Shown: in pieces, positions 8,524-18,113 of the stretch
How the letters are laid out: every line of letters starts with the position of its first letter
Numbering within the stretch: position 1 is the stretch's first letter
Assembly (NCBI GenBank): GCA_003990705.1
Contig: AP018318.1
Span: 4,095,501 to 4,159,500, forward strand
Reading direction: 5' to 3'
Length of the DNA: 64,000 nucleotides
Origin: Nostoc sp. HK-01
GTDB taxonomy: Bacteria; Cyanobacteriota; Cyanobacteriia; Cyanobacteriales; Nostocaceae
Position numbers and translations under genes: made by a program
Notes under the pieces: generated by a model
The model's database searches: none
Seen by the model: only the letters and a program-made list of their open reading frames with translations
What the model was told of the DNA's origin: nothing

Positions 8524-10017
8524 TTAAGCAGCAGCCTTAGCTTTAGTAGCAGCTTTCTTCCAAGGTGCGCCAATCAAGCTCCAAGTTGGGCTGTTGAGTG
8601 CTAAATCCATATCACGAGCGAAGATAGCGAATCCGTCATAACCGTGATAAGGGCCGGAGTAATCCCAAGAGTGCATTTGACGGAAGGGAAGACCCATCTT
8701 TTGGAAGGCGTACTTCTCTTTAATACCGGAAGCGATTAGATCAGGCTTCTTAGCTTTAACGAATTCCTCGAATTCGTAAGCGGTAACGTCATCGTAAATG
8801 ATGGTGGCGTTATCGATATAGTGGGTGGTACGTTTGTAGTCGTCGTTGTGAGCGAATTCGTAGCCTGTACCGACAACCTTGATACCCAAATCTTCAAAGG
8901 CGGGAACAACGTGACGAGGACGTAGACCACCTACGTACAACATAACGGTGTTACCTTCCAAGCGAGGACGATACTTTTCAAGTACCGCATTCATCACTGG
9001 TGTGTACTTAGCGATGACTTTCTCAGCGTTTTCTTGAATCTTAGAGTCAAATTTAGCGGCGATTTCGCGTAAAGATGCAGCAATCTTGGTGGGGCCGAAG
9101 AAGTTGAATTCCATCCAAGGCATACCGTATTGTTCTTCCAAACTACGGCAGATGTAGTTCATAGAACGGTAGCAGTGGATCAGAACTAACTTAGCAGCAG
9201 GGCCTTGAATCAACTCGTTCAGTGTACCGTCACCAGACCACTGAGCTACAACACGTAAGCCCATTTCTTCTAATAACATCCGGCTGGCCCAAGCATCACC
9301 ACCGATGTTGTAGTCACCGATTAATGCTACGTCGTAGGGGCTTGGCTCGAAGTCGATTGTGTTGTTTTTCTTAGCCTTGTCAAATTCAGGGAAAATCCAG
9401 TCACGGATAGCATCGTTAGCAATGTGGTGTCCTAAAGACTGAGATACACCACGGAAACCTTCGCAACGTAGGGGTACAACTGGTTTACCATATTGCTTAG
9501 AAGCTTTTTTAGCTACAGCTTCGATGTCATCCCCAATTAGACCGATGGGACATTCAGATTGAATGGAAACACCACGGTTTAGAGGGAAGAGAATTTCTAG
9601 TTCGTCGATGATTTTGGTGAGTTTTTTGTCACCACCGAATACGATGTCGCGTTCTTGGAAGTCGGAGGTGAAGTGCATGGTACCAAAGGAGTTGATACCT
9701 GTAATACCTACATAGTAGTTACGACGACCAGACCAAGACCAATAACCGCAACCTACTGGGCCGTGGCTGATGTGGATCATGTCCTTAATAGGGCCCCAAA
9801 CCACACCTTTAGAACCTGCATAAGCACAACCACGAGCGGTCATTACACCAGGAATAGATTTGATGTTAGACTTAACGCCGCAATCGGACTTGCTTTCTTC
9901 GTGGACGTTGAGGTGTTTTTCGCGTTTTTTGCGAGCTTTTTCGGGGTAAGCTTGCAGAACTTCTTTAATAAGTTCCTTATTTTCATCTACAAGATTTTGG
10001 TTTTCTGGAGGTGTCAT
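8524..10017 (-). CDS. nifD: Nitrogenase MoFe protein alpha chain NifD
   Basis: Alpha subunit of the MoFe protein; it holds FeMo-cofactor and shares the P-cluster with NifK. 497 residues, full length. P-cluster cysteines are at 64 (TARGCAYAG), 90 (HGPVGCGYW) and 156 ([12 protein letters not shown]). The FeMo-co cysteine is at about 282 ([11 protein letters not shown]), and the FeMo-co histidine lies in [14 protein letters not shown] near the C-terminus. The gene is uninterrupted, so this genome lacks the xisA-type nifD element found in Anabaena PCC 7120. The C-terminal Ala/Lys tail ([11 protein letters not shown]) is typical. Confidence 0.97.
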   Translation of the reverse strand: MTPPENQNLVDENKELIKEVLQAYPEKARKKREKHLNVHEESKSDCGVKSNIKSIPGVMTARGCAYAGSKGVVWGPIKDMIHISHGPVGCGYWSWSGRRNYYVGITGINSFGTMHFTSDFQERDIVFGGDKKLTKIIDELEILFPLNRGVSIQSECPIGLIGDDIEAVAKKASKQYGKPVVPLRCEGFRGVSQSLGHHIANDAIRDWIFPEFDKAKKNNTIDFEPSPYDVALIGDYNIGGDAWASRMLLEEMGLRVVAQWSGDGTLNELIQGPAAKLVLIHCYRSMNYICRSLEEQYGMPWMEFNFFGPTKIAASLREIAAKFDSKIQENAEKVIAKYTPVMNAVLEKYRPRLEGNTVMLYVGGLRPRHVVPAFEDLGIKVVGTGYEFAHNDDYKRTTHYIDNATIIYDDVTAYEFEEFVKAKKPDLIASGIKEKYAFQKMGLPFRQMHSWDYSGPYHGYDGFAIFARDMDLALNSPTWSLIGAPWKKAATKAKAAA

Positions 10018-10147
10018 AGTCTGCCTCGGTTACTGTTAAGGATGGGGAAATTTAGGGAAAAAAGGGAGAGGAGAAGGATGAAGGTTGAAGGCTAAAGGAT
10101 CAAAGCTGAAGGTTAAAAGATGAAATATTTGAGATTTCAGACTTTAC

Positions 10148-10178
10148 ACTTCATACTTCACACTTCATACTTCATACT
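10148..10178. repeat. Heptanucleotide tandem repeat (STRR) between nifH and nifD
   Basis: Four tandem heptamers (acttcat, acttcac, acttcat, acttcat) plus a partial unit. The flank 10070-10140 has degenerate gaaggtt/aaagctg repeats on the same pattern. Short tandemly repeated repetitive sequences of 7 bp are characteristic of heterocystous cyanobacteria. The element sits in the nifH-nifD spacer, inside the transcribed operon. Confidence 0.75.
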
Positions 10179-10205
10179 TTCCTTGTCTCCCAATTAGGGA
10201 ATTAC

Positions 10206-11105
<900 letters not shown>

Positions 11106-11282
11106 CTACAATTGGTTGGTTTAGTGGGTATGAGCCTTTGTTTGAGAATCTCACGCCTGTTGAGCTATGGCTGTGAGGGGTTTGTAGAACGGTCGTTTAG
11201 GCACACGCCGGGGGCGATCGCTCTACAGCAAAATCAGTGGGTGTTGGTGTCATAATGATTCGGGGTTAAAATTTTTTTTAGT

Positions 11283-11315
11283 CTTTGTCATTTGTGTTTT
11301 ATACAAATGACAAAG
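11283..11315. repeat. Strong hairpin upstream of nifH
   Basis: A perfect 13-bp inverted repeat (ctttgtcatttgt at 11283-11295 and acaaatgacaaag at 11303-11315) with a 7-nt loop, in the 321-bp glbN-nifH spacer. It belongs to the same word family as the repeats at 341-410 and 1745-1775. In the nif transcript it lies about 190 nt before the nifH start, where it could stop 3' exonucleases or mark a processed 5' end. Function is inferred from structure and position. Confidence 0.7.
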
Positions 11316-11414
11316 GAATTACACACTTTACAAATACGCCATAATCTGGAGAAACTGGGAACGCTAGGTAAGACTTGACTTAGCTATTAGTCAACAATCA
11401 ATGCGTCAGTCTCA

Positions 11415-11774
11415 TTACTTGTTCAAAATAGCTCCCTTCAAGCTGGAAACGCGATCTAATGCCGCCTTGGTATCTTCTGCTGATGCTCCACCTACAGCCA
11501 TAGCCTCAGTTAGGTGCTTGGCGATCGCATCAAAGTGTGGTTCCTGTAGACTCATACCTGTGTGGGTTTTGTCCATTGGGCGACCAGTGTATTGCTTTGG
11601 CCCTTCAAAAATTAGAGAGAAGAAAGCAACTTGATGCGCCCGTTGTTTCGCCATATCTGTGTTAGCGAAAAATGGTTTGAGGGTGTTGTCTGCCAAGATG
11701 CGTTTGTGTAAGTCATCAACTATTTTCTCAATAGTTGGTTGGCCGCCAAGTTTGTCATACAATGTTGCACTCAT
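11415..11774 (-). CDS. glbN: Cyanoglobin, group I truncated haemoglobin GlbN
   Basis: Small haem protein of 119 residues that binds O2 (and NO). I start it at the ATG at 11772-11774 (MSATLYDKLGGQ); the open frame upstream to 11891 is not family-like. Visible are the LYDKLGG start of TrHb1, distal-side His47 (KQRAHQVAF), proximal His71 (MDKTHTGM) and the FFSLIFEGP helix. Its place between nifU and nifH matches Nostoc commune, where cyanoglobin is made under microaerobic nitrogen starvation. A role in O2 scavenging or NO detoxification near nitrogenase is the usual proposal; it is not shown by sequence. Confidence 0.95.
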   Translation of the reverse strand: MSATLYDKLGGQPTIEKIVDDLHKRILADNTLKPFFANTDMAKQRAHQVAFFSLIFEGPKQYTGRPMDKTHTGMSLQEPHFDAIAKHLTEAMAVGGASAEDTKAALDRVSSLKGAILNK

Positions 11775-11969
11775 ATCCTTTTCCTTTGAAGCGTGTTGGA
11801 TATTGAAATTGCAGGTAGGCGTTAAATACTTTTGCCTATGTACTGTTAGCTGTTTATTGTCAGTAGGAATAAAACATTGATGAGAAAACAATCGTATCGG
11901 TCAAATCCTACTTTCTGTTCTTGGCTGTTGCACATTAGGGTGTATTTGTGTTGTGGGTAAAACTTAGAG

Positions 11970-12890
11970 CTATGGCTCAACTGCTTGTACTACTATGTCT
12001 TTACTGATGCGATCGCGCAGTCTCGATTCAATCGCTATCTTTAAGGTGGCAGTGCTGCTGGGACAAGAATCACAAGCACCTTTGAGGATGACTTTAACTG
12101 TATTTCCTTCTATGTCGTACAGTTCTACATCTCCACCGTCAGCAATGAGGACGGGTCTTACTTCTTCGTCGAGAACTTTTTGAATTAAGGCAATCTTTTG
12201 GACGTTGGTCAGTGGTCTTGTGGCTGTGGCTATTTGACCAGAATTGAGAATTTCTGTAGTTTTTATGCCGTTATTTGCGTTTTTACTGGTTGTGGCAACT
12301 TCCTGCTCTACATCTTTAATAATATCATCAATTTTTGTTAAACAGGAACCGCATCCGCCACCAGCTTTGACATAATTTGTTACCTGCTCCGCAGTAGTAA
12401 GGTTATTTTCTTTCACTACGCGGCGAATTTTTGTATCAGTAATACCAAAGCAGGAGCAAATTAAAACGCCTTCGTCATCATCGTCATGGGCAGCCAGTGG
12501 AATGCCACGATAGTTATAGATTGCGGCTTCTAGGGCTTCTTGACCCATAACTGAGCAGTGCATTTTGGCTTCGGGTAAACCGCCGAGGTAATTGGCAATA
12601 TCTTTGTTAGATACCTTCAGAGCTTCATCTAAAGTCAAACCCTTAACCATTTCGGTCAATGCACTAGAAGAAGCGATCGCACTGGTACAGCCAAAGGTTT
12701 GAAAGCGTGCATCGAGAATCTTATCAGATTCCACTTCTACTTTCAGGTGGAGTCTCAGAGCATCTCCGCAAGAAATGCTTCCGACTTCTCCCGTTGCAAC
12801 CTTAACTCCAGATTCGCCCGTTTCTTCAATCGTTCCCTGATTCTTGGGATCGTAAAACAGTTCTAATACTTTATCTGTGTAGTCCCACAT
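11970..12890 (-). CDS. nifU: NifU, Fe-S cluster scaffold for nitrogenase
   Basis: Three-domain scaffold that builds [2Fe-2S]/[4Fe-4S] clusters with NifS sulfur and passes them to NifH and cofactor proteins. I start at the ATG at 12888-12890 (MWDYTDKVLELFYDPKNQG), giving 306 residues; the open frame upstream runs through repeat sequence. Domains: IscU-like (about 1-125, with GCTSAIASSSA and MHCSVMGQEAL), a central ferredoxin-like BFD domain (ICSCFGITD ... GGGCGSC), and a C-terminal Nfu domain with CDSCPSS. All scaffold cysteines look present. It lies downstream of nifS. Confidence 0.95.
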   Translation of the reverse strand: MWDYTDKVLELFYDPKNQGTIEETGESGVKVATGEVGSISCGDALRLHLKVEVESDKILDARFQTFGCTSAIASSSALTEMVKGLTLDEALKVSNKDIANYLGGLPEAKMHCSVMGQEALEAAIYNYRGIPLAAHDDDDEGVLICSCFGITDTKIRRVVKENNLTTAEQVTNYVKAGGGCGSCLTKIDDIIKDVEQEVATTSKNANNGIKTTEILNSGQIATATRPLTNVQKIALIQKVLDEEVRPVLIADGGDVELYDIEGNTVKVILKGACDSCPSSTATLKIAIESRLRDRISKDIVVQAVEP

Positions 12891-12914
12891 ATTAAATTCC
12901 GAGTGCTGAGTGGA

Positions 12915-13078
12915 GAGAGGTGACAGGTGAGCCACTGCGGTGGACGGGTTTCCCGGCATAAAGCAAGTGGCGTTAGCGAAGCGGTAGCGACGCAGGAGCG
13001 TCACCCGAAGGGTGATAGGTGACAGGTGACAGGCTATAGAAACTATCTGTAACCTGTTCCCTGTAACCTGTAACCTAT
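12915..13078. repeat. Repeat cluster in the nifS-nifU spacer
   Basis: The spacer consists mostly of low-complexity Nostoc repeats: ggtgacaggtgagcc and gataggtgacaggtgacagg heptads on either side of a GC-rich palindromic block (gcgttagcgaagcggtagcg, then gcaggagcgtcacccgaaggg), followed by tandem ctgtaacctg words near 13048-13077. It is partly read through as an open frame ahead of nifU, which explains a spurious upstream start. Confidence 0.65.
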
Positions 13079-14281
13079 TTATCGATGTGCCAGTGTTTGT
13101 TCTTGGGATTGCAACCAACCTGCGTCGTCGTTTTTGAATGGCGACAGAGCGCGCAGACGTTCTACAATTTCGGGCATAACTTCAATGACGCGATCAATTT
13201 CAGCGTCGGTGGTGTAGCGACAAAGACTGAAGCGAATGGAACCATGTAAGGTGGTGTATGGTAAACCCATTGCCCGGAGAACGTGGGATGGTTCGAGTGA
13301 ACCGGAGGTGCAAGCGGAACCAGATGAGGCACAGATACCGTATTTATTTAACAAAAGCAGGATTGCTTCACCTTCAATATATTTAAAACCGATGTTGGTG
13401 GTGTTGGGCAATCTATTTTTGGGATCGCCGTTAACTTCACAATCAGGGATTTTTGCGAGGAGAGTTTGTTCCAGGCGATCGCGCAACTTTCTTTCTCTGG
13501 TGGTTGCTTCTTCTAAATGCAGCAATTCTAATTCGGCTGCTTTCCCTAAACCAACGATACCAGGAACATTCTCTGTACCCGCGCGGCGACCGCGTTCTTG
13601 ATGTCCACCTATCAACAGGGGACGGAATCTCACGCCCCGGCGCACATACAACGCGCCAATACCTTTGGGTGCGTGAATTTTATGACCAGACATAGTTAAC
13701 ATATCTATTGTGCTGGTCTTCATGTTCAGGGGAATCTTACCCACTGCTTGCACTGCATCTACGTGGAACAGTGCGCCACGTTCTTTGACGCGTAATCCAA
13801 TCTGCTCAATCGGGAAAATCGTACCTGTCTCGTTGTTAGCATACATGATGCTTACCAAGGCAGTGTTCCCAGTCAGTGAGGCTTCTAGCTCATCTAGATC
13901 CAACTGCCCCTGACTATTTACCGAAAGATAAGTAACACTGTAACCTTGGGTTTCTAGTTGTTTGCAGACATTCAGTACCGCCGGATGTTCTACTTGGGTA
14001 GTGATGATGTGGCGTTTTTCTGGCTGGGCTAACAAAGCGGCGCGAATGGCTGCGTTATCTCCCTCGGTTCCACAACTAGTAAAAACAATTTCTGATTCAT
14101 CTGCACCTAAGAGGGCGGCTAGTTGTTCCCTGGCTGTTTTCACTGCTTTAGCCAGTTGCCCGCCAAAGGTGTGCATACTTGAGGGGTTGGCGTAATATTC
14201 GGTTAAGTAGGGCATCATTGCCTCTAAAACCTGTGGGTCTACCTTAGTAGTCGCATTATTATCTAGATAAATGACGCTCAT
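13079..14281 (-). CDS. nifS: NifS cysteine desulfurase
   Basis: PLP-dependent enzyme that takes sulfur from cysteine for NifU-based cluster assembly. 400 residues. The PLP lysine is K201 in MSGHKIHAPKG, and the persulfide cysteine is C324 in SSGSACTSGS. The start YLDNNATTKVDPQV is typical of class I desulfurases (IscS/NifS). The ATG begins three bases after the fdxN stop codon, so the two genes are tightly coupled once fdxN is intact. In this DNA the upstream part of the operon (nifB-fdxN) is cut off by the element beginning near 14341. Confidence 0.96.
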   Translation of the reverse strand: MSVIYLDNNATTKVDPQVLEAMMPYLTEYYANPSSMHTFGGQLAKAVKTAREQLAALLGADESEIVFTSCGTEGDNAAIRAALLAQPEKRHIITTQVEHPAVLNVCKQLETQGYSVTYLSVNSQGQLDLDELEASLTGNTALVSIMYANNETGTIFPIEQIGLRVKERGALFHVDAVQAVGKIPLNMKTSTIDMLTMSGHKIHAPKGIGALYVRRGVRFRPLLIGGHQERGRRAGTENVPGIVGLGKAAELELLHLEEATTRERKLRDRLEQTLLAKIPDCEVNGDPKNRLPNTTNIGFKYIEGEAILLLLNKYGICASSGSACTSGSLEPSHVLRAMGLPYTTLHGSIRFSLCRYTTDAEIDRVIEVMPEIVERLRALSPFKNDDAGWLQSQEQTLAHR

Positions 14282-14283
14282 TC

Positions 14284-14340
14284 TTATACCCCTAATATTT
14301 CACCCTGATGCTTTTCCATTTGTTCAGAGAACTTCTTTGA
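14284..14340 (-). pseudogene. fdxN: 3' end of fdxN, separated from its 5' part by the element
   Basis: Reading toward nifS, the codons before the TAA stop at 14284-14286 give SKKFSEQMEKHQGEILGV, which I recognise as the conserved C-terminus of the heterocyst bacterial-type ferredoxin FdxN. The next upstream codon is TAG (14341-14343), so homology stops there. In Anabaena PCC 7120 the fdxN element interrupts fdxN at this point and is removed in heterocysts. The 5' part with the Cys ligands is not in the window. The match is from memory of the family and needs alignment. Confidence 0.7.
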
Positions 14341-14391
14341 CTAGAAGTATTTGCTATCTAATATAATTGAAAGTCGTATCTATACGTTGTT

Positions 14392-15936
14392 ATGGAAAGT
14401 TGGGGTTATGCCAGAGTCAGTGGTGAAGAACAGCAAACAGATAAAGGTGCGTTGCGTAAACAAATAGAACGCTTGCGTGGTGCAGGATGTTCCAAAGTAT
14501 ATTGGGATATTCAGTCACGGACAACGGAAGTCAGGGAAGGTCTGCAACAATTAATTAATGATTTGAAGACATCGCCCAAGGGTAAAGTTAAATCTCTGCA
14601 ATTTACCCGAATTGACCGGATTGGTTCATCATCGCGGTTGTTTTATTCATTGTTGGAGGTGTTGCGTTCTAAGGGAATTAAACTGATAGCCTTAGACCAA
14701 GGAGTAGACCCTGACAGCCTTGGCGGAGAATTAACCATAGATATGTTGTTGGCGGCTGCCAAATTTGAGGTACGAATGGTGACAGAGAGATTAAAAAGTG
14801 AACGTCGTCATCGGGTGAACCAAGGCAAAAGTCACCGAGTTGCCCCATTAGGATATAGTATAAACAAAGATAAATATATCTGCGATCGCTCTCCATGCGT
14901 TTGCTTATTGGAAGGACGCAAAGAATTAACTGTATCTGATGTGGCAAAGTATATTTTCAATACTTTTTTTGAGTGTGGTTCAGTGGCGGCGACTGTGCGG
15001 AAGTTGCACGCAGATTTCGGTATAGAAACAAAAGCTTTTGATTTGCACAAGCCAGAAACATCTTCACGCATTGTTGGTGATGATGACTTAGATAAAATTG
15101 TATTTACACCACATAAAACGAACCATCCCTTGCGTTATCCCTGGTCTGGGTTAAGATGGTCGATCGCAGGTTTAAAAGCATTATTAGTAAACCCTGTTTA
15201 CGCTGGTGGTTTGCCTTATGATACTTACGTTAAGTCAAAGGGAAAACGCAAAAACTTTGACGAGTGGAAGGTCAAATGGGGAACTCATGATGATGAGGCA
15301 ATCATCACCTACAAAGAACACGAACAAGTAAAACAGATTATCAGAGAAAATCGCAATAACCGATGGGCTTCTGGAGAAGATAACGAAGTAAACCCATTTT
15401 CTAATTTAATTAAGTGCGCTCATTGCGGTGGTTCGATGACGCGCCATGCAAAACGGGTAAATAAGAATGGGGAAGCTATCTATTATTTTCAGTGCCGTCT
15501 GTATAAAGCTGGTAACTGTAGCAATAAAAATATGATTTCATCCAAAATATTAGATATCCAAGTAGTGGATTTTTTAGCTAAAGAAGCCGAAAGGTTAGCG
15601 AACTTGGTTGATACAGATGAGCAAGTTCCTGTAGAGGAACCCCCAGAAGTAAAAACGCTGCGTGCATCTTTGAATACATTGGAAACCTTACCACCAAGTT
15701 CAGCAATTGAACAAATCAAAAATGACCTCAAAGAACAAATTGCGATCGCGCTTGGAACAACACATAATGTAGCCAAAGAATCCCTAATTGCTAAGGAACG
15801 AATTATACAGGCTTTTTCTAATAAAAGTTATTGGTTAGGATTGCAAGCTCAAGATAAACGATTAATACTCAATGGCTGTGTAAAAAAAATATTTGTAGAT
15901 GGCCACTTCATTACAGCCATTGAGTATCGTTATTAA
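14392..15936 (+). CDS. xisF: XisF-type large serine site-specific recombinase
   Basis: A 514-residue large serine recombinase of the XisF type, expected to recombine the direct repeats at the element ends and rejoin fdxN in differentiating heterocysts. The resolvase catalytic domain (about 1-145) has the nucleophile Ser10 in GYARVSGEEQ and the RIDRIG motif. A recombinase domain follows, with a zinc-ribbon pair LIKCAHCGGSM and YYFQCRLYKAGNCSNK around 345-380, then a coiled-coil-like C-terminus. The start lies 50 bp inside the element. The frame is intact. A 3'-end paralogue, broken by IS elements, lies at 33012-38362. Confidence 0.9.
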   Translation: MESWGYARVSGEEQQTDKGALRKQIERLRGAGCSKVYWDIQSRTTEVREGLQQLINDLKTSPKGKVKSLQFTRIDRIGSSSRLFYSLLEVLRSKGIKLIALDQGVDPDSLGGELTIDMLLAAAKFEVRMVTERLKSERRHRVNQGKSHRVAPLGYSINKDKYICDRSPCVCLLEGRKELTVSDVAKYIFNTFFECGSVAATVRKLHADFGIETKAFDLHKPETSSRIVGDDDLDKIVFTPHKTNHPLRYPWSGLRWSIAGLKALLVNPVYAGGLPYDTYVKSKGKRKNFDEWKVKWGTHDDEAIITYKEHEQVKQIIRENRNNRWASGEDNEVNPFSNLIKCAHCGGSMTRHAKRVNKNGEAIYYFQCRLYKAGNCSNKNMISSKILDIQVVDFLAKEAERLANLVDTDEQVPVEEPPEVKTLRASLNTLETLPPSSAIEQIKNDLKEQIAIALGTTHNVAKESLIAKERIIQAFSNKSYWLGLQAQDKRLILNGCVKKIFVDGHFITAIEYRY

Positions 15937-16149
15937 GCAGTTTTGTGTTTGGACTTTGTTTTTTGTTCTGGAGTGGCCGAGGTAGATTGTAGCTCGGCTT
16001 TACTTACAAGATTGCGATCGCAAATTTCGGTGTAGTAACAGGTCAAACACATCTAAGTATAGTATATAAATACTAAACAAGTGATAATCGTGCGTGATAT
16101 GTGTGTAAGCAATTAAACTTTGAGGCTAAAATGTTTCATAAATTTTCAC

Positions 16150-16962
16150 TTAAATAAAATTAGCTGACAATAAAATTTGATAAAGGTTTACATCCTTTTC
16201 AACTAAGCAGGCATGACCGCTATGAGGTAGAGTTATTATTTGAGAGTTAAGAAAAATATAACCCAAACGGTGTACCTCAGCTTCTGAAAGTAAAAGTCGG
16301 TCATTTTTACCAGCAATGAGTAAAACAGGTTGAGTAATTTGAGATAATTTTTTTTCGTCAATATCAAATTTTTTCATCAAATCTAGTCGTTGACTAGCAG
16401 TTTGTTTTGGTGCAGAAGTTGTTGATTTTAACAGAGCTTGTTTAGCCGTAGGTGAAATTCGATTTAAATTAGCTAGAAAAGGCAAAGATATAAATGAAGA
16501 AATTTTATAAAATAAATTAGGTGTGTAAGGAAATAACAGAGAGCCTAAAGTTAACCAAGATACTCGATGAAATGAAGAAGCAGAGTTAATTAAAATAATT
16601 TTTGTAAACAGTTGAGGAAATTTTTCTAACACTTTGAGTGCTAAACAACAGCCGAATGATTCACCACACAGATAAACAGGCGATATCTCACGACAGGCCA
16701 CTTCGTGTCTACGCAGTAATTTTTCAAGTTCTATCTCAACTAAATTTACTAATTCTTTTGTCATTTCATCCCAACTTGTTAAATCATCAGGGGGAATAAC
16801 AAAACAACGTACATTAAAAGCAGCTTCTAAACCTGCTGTTTGAATATACATGAGTTCTTTTCCTGTCTCATCCATTCCTGGTAAAAATACAAAAATTGGA
16901 TAACTAGAGTTAGATGGTTGAGTAGTTAAAAAATAAGGATGACTGCGTATTTTATCTGGCAT
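16150..16962 (-). CDS. Alpha/beta hydrolase, esterase or acyltransferase-like
   Basis: A 270-residue alpha/beta hydrolase. The catalytic triad is readable: Ser102 in the nucleophile elbow CGESFGCCLA, the acid in LIAGKNDRLLL, and His in PHSGHACLVEKD. The YPIFVFLPGMDETGKEL segment supplies the oxyanion region. The GESFGG elbow and the C-terminal layout resemble the hydrolase part of phytyl-ester/diacylglycerol acyltransferase-like proteins of plastids and cyanobacteria, but I cannot fix the substrate. No signal peptide or membrane segment. It stands alone, convergent with xisF. Confidence 0.75.
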   Translation of the reverse strand: MPDKIRSHPYFLTTQPSNSSYPIFVFLPGMDETGKELMYIQTAGLEAAFNVRCFVIPPDDLTSWDEMTKELVNLVEIELEKLLRRHEVACREISPVYLCGESFGCCLALKVLEKFPQLFTKIILINSASSFHRVSWLTLGSLLFPYTPNLFYKISSFISLPFLANLNRISPTAKQALLKSTTSAPKQTASQRLDLMKKFDIDEKKLSQITQPVLLIAGKNDRLLLSEAEVHRLGYIFLNSQIITLPHSGHACLVEKDVNLYQILLSANFI

Positions 16963-17046
16963 AATTAACTATTATCGATAATAATGTTATACGTCTTATA
17001 AGCTCTTAAAAATAATAGCTATCTAACCTGCTACTAGTCCCAATAA

Positions 17047-17235
17047 TTACGCACAAATATTGTCTGTAGAGGCTGAATGTAGGGGTGAAATTGTATATAG
17101 TGTAAAGGTTTTGGATAAAGACAGAATTGCATCGATAGGATCAATGAGAATACTTTCTCCTTCTAAAAGAGTTGATATTTTGTTCTCTATACTAATTTGT
17201 TTAAGTAAAATAGTACTTTGCAAAGATTCTTCCAT
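17047..17235 (-). CDS. Possible small hypothetical protein (62 aa)
   Basis: A 62-residue frame (MEESLQSTILLKQ ... SASTDNICA) upstream of the hydrolase on the same strand. It is Ser/Leu/Ile-rich with no motif I recognise and ends in Cys-Ala. A strong aaggaggg lies about 30 bases before the ATG, too far for a standard ribosome site. It is next to an IS1 copy and could be a remnant of a longer gene. Confidence 0.25.
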   Translation of the reverse strand: MEESLQSTILLKQISIENKISTLLEGESILIDPIDAILSLSKTFTLYTISPLHSASTDNICA

Positions 17236-17299
17236 AAGAAAACTTCAGTCGTGCTGTATAACCCTCCTTAATCAAAAGCAAAAACTATCAGCAAGTCGG

Positions 17300-18054
17300 T
17301 TAACTTGCTGATATAAAGTTTTCAGGCTTTGCTGAATTGGGGGATGAATTCATTAATGCAGGTACAGTTTGATACTTCAAATAGTGAAGTAATAATTTAA
17401 TTGAGTACCTCAGCATTTTTTCTGATTTAGAATAACATAAAGTTTTTCGGTGAAGTCGTGCAAGATAATGTCGTAATCGGGTATTCTCATTTTCAACTCT
17501 TGTCATGTATGTTTTGCTAATAATTTGATCTTCATTGGGAATAAAAATAGGGTAAACTTTCCAGCCATCTGTTACATAAAAATAGCTTTCCCATTGTTTT
17601 ACTGTTTCCCACAATGGCTCAAATGCTTTAGCACTACGATCTCCTAAAACCCAGGCTAAAATTCCTTGGGTAAAGTGATTTACTGCCGTCCATAGCCAAA
17701 TTTTGTTTTTTTTGAACCTATAAATGTTTCCAACTCATCTAATTCTCCAACTTCTGGAATCGCCTCTTCCTTCGGTACATCTGGGAGCTTTTCTCCTAAT
17801 TGTTTAACCTAATAAATTATCGTCGTATGATGTACACCTTTCACCCGTTCTATTCCACGAAAACCCATACCATTCAGGTACATTTTTAAGCATTCATGTT
17901 TCAGTTCCTCTGAGTATCCTTTGGGCGGATCATACACGTCGATAAATTGGCGATCGCACTTTGTACAAATGTGATTTTGTTTACCTCGGCGTTTGCCATT
18001 CTTTCTAATTTTCGTAGACCCACAGTATGGACATTGCACAGTATACGACCTCAA
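17300..18054 (-). pseudogene. IS1 transposase with in-frame nonsense codon
   Basis: The first part (18054 to 17809) is the InsA-like zinc-ribbon/HTH half: CPYCGSTKIRKNGKRRGKQ, then ICTKCDRQFIDVY and HHTTIIY. The frame then meets TAG (17809-17811) and continues open in the same frame, giving VKQLGEKLPDVPKEEA and then the DDE half (WTAVNHFTQGILAWVLGDRS, FYVTDGWKVYPIF, then YMTRVENENTRLRHY). So this is a continuous InsAB-type transposase inactivated by one codon, probably TGG (Trp) to TAG. The last residues read through the IS end into flanking DNA. Probably immobile unless served in trans. Confidence 0.85.
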
Positions 18055-18078
18055 TTCATCCCTCTATTATGCAACGCC
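17325..18078 (-). mobile_element. IS1-family insertion sequence with 8-bp target duplication
   Basis: 754-bp element. The ends are imperfect inverted repeats (ggctttgctgaattgggg at the left; the right end read inward is ggcgttgcataatagagg). It is flanked by an 8-base target duplication, agttttca, at 17317-17324 and 18079-18086. It carries one transposase frame with an internal stop. The clean duplication shows a single insertion event with no later rearrangement. Confidence 0.9.
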
Positions 18079-18113
18079 AGTTTTCAGTTTATAAGTCTGT
18101 ATTGCCAAAGACT

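Noticed and set aside
8524-10017. Interrupted nifD (nifD element)
   Set aside because: The gene is a continuous 497-residue frame with all cofactor ligands; no xisA-type gene is present.
10185-10205. Terminator between nifH and nifD
   Set aside because: Only heptad repeats, no stem-loop followed by a T-run on the nif strand.
11775-11891. N-terminal extension of glbN
   Set aside because: The extra 39 codons have no globin similarity and the family start MSATLYDKL is at 11774.
12891-13118. 76-codon N-terminal extension of nifU
   Set aside because: It reads through the repeat cluster and overlaps nifS; the standard NifU start MWDYTDKVLELF is at 12890.
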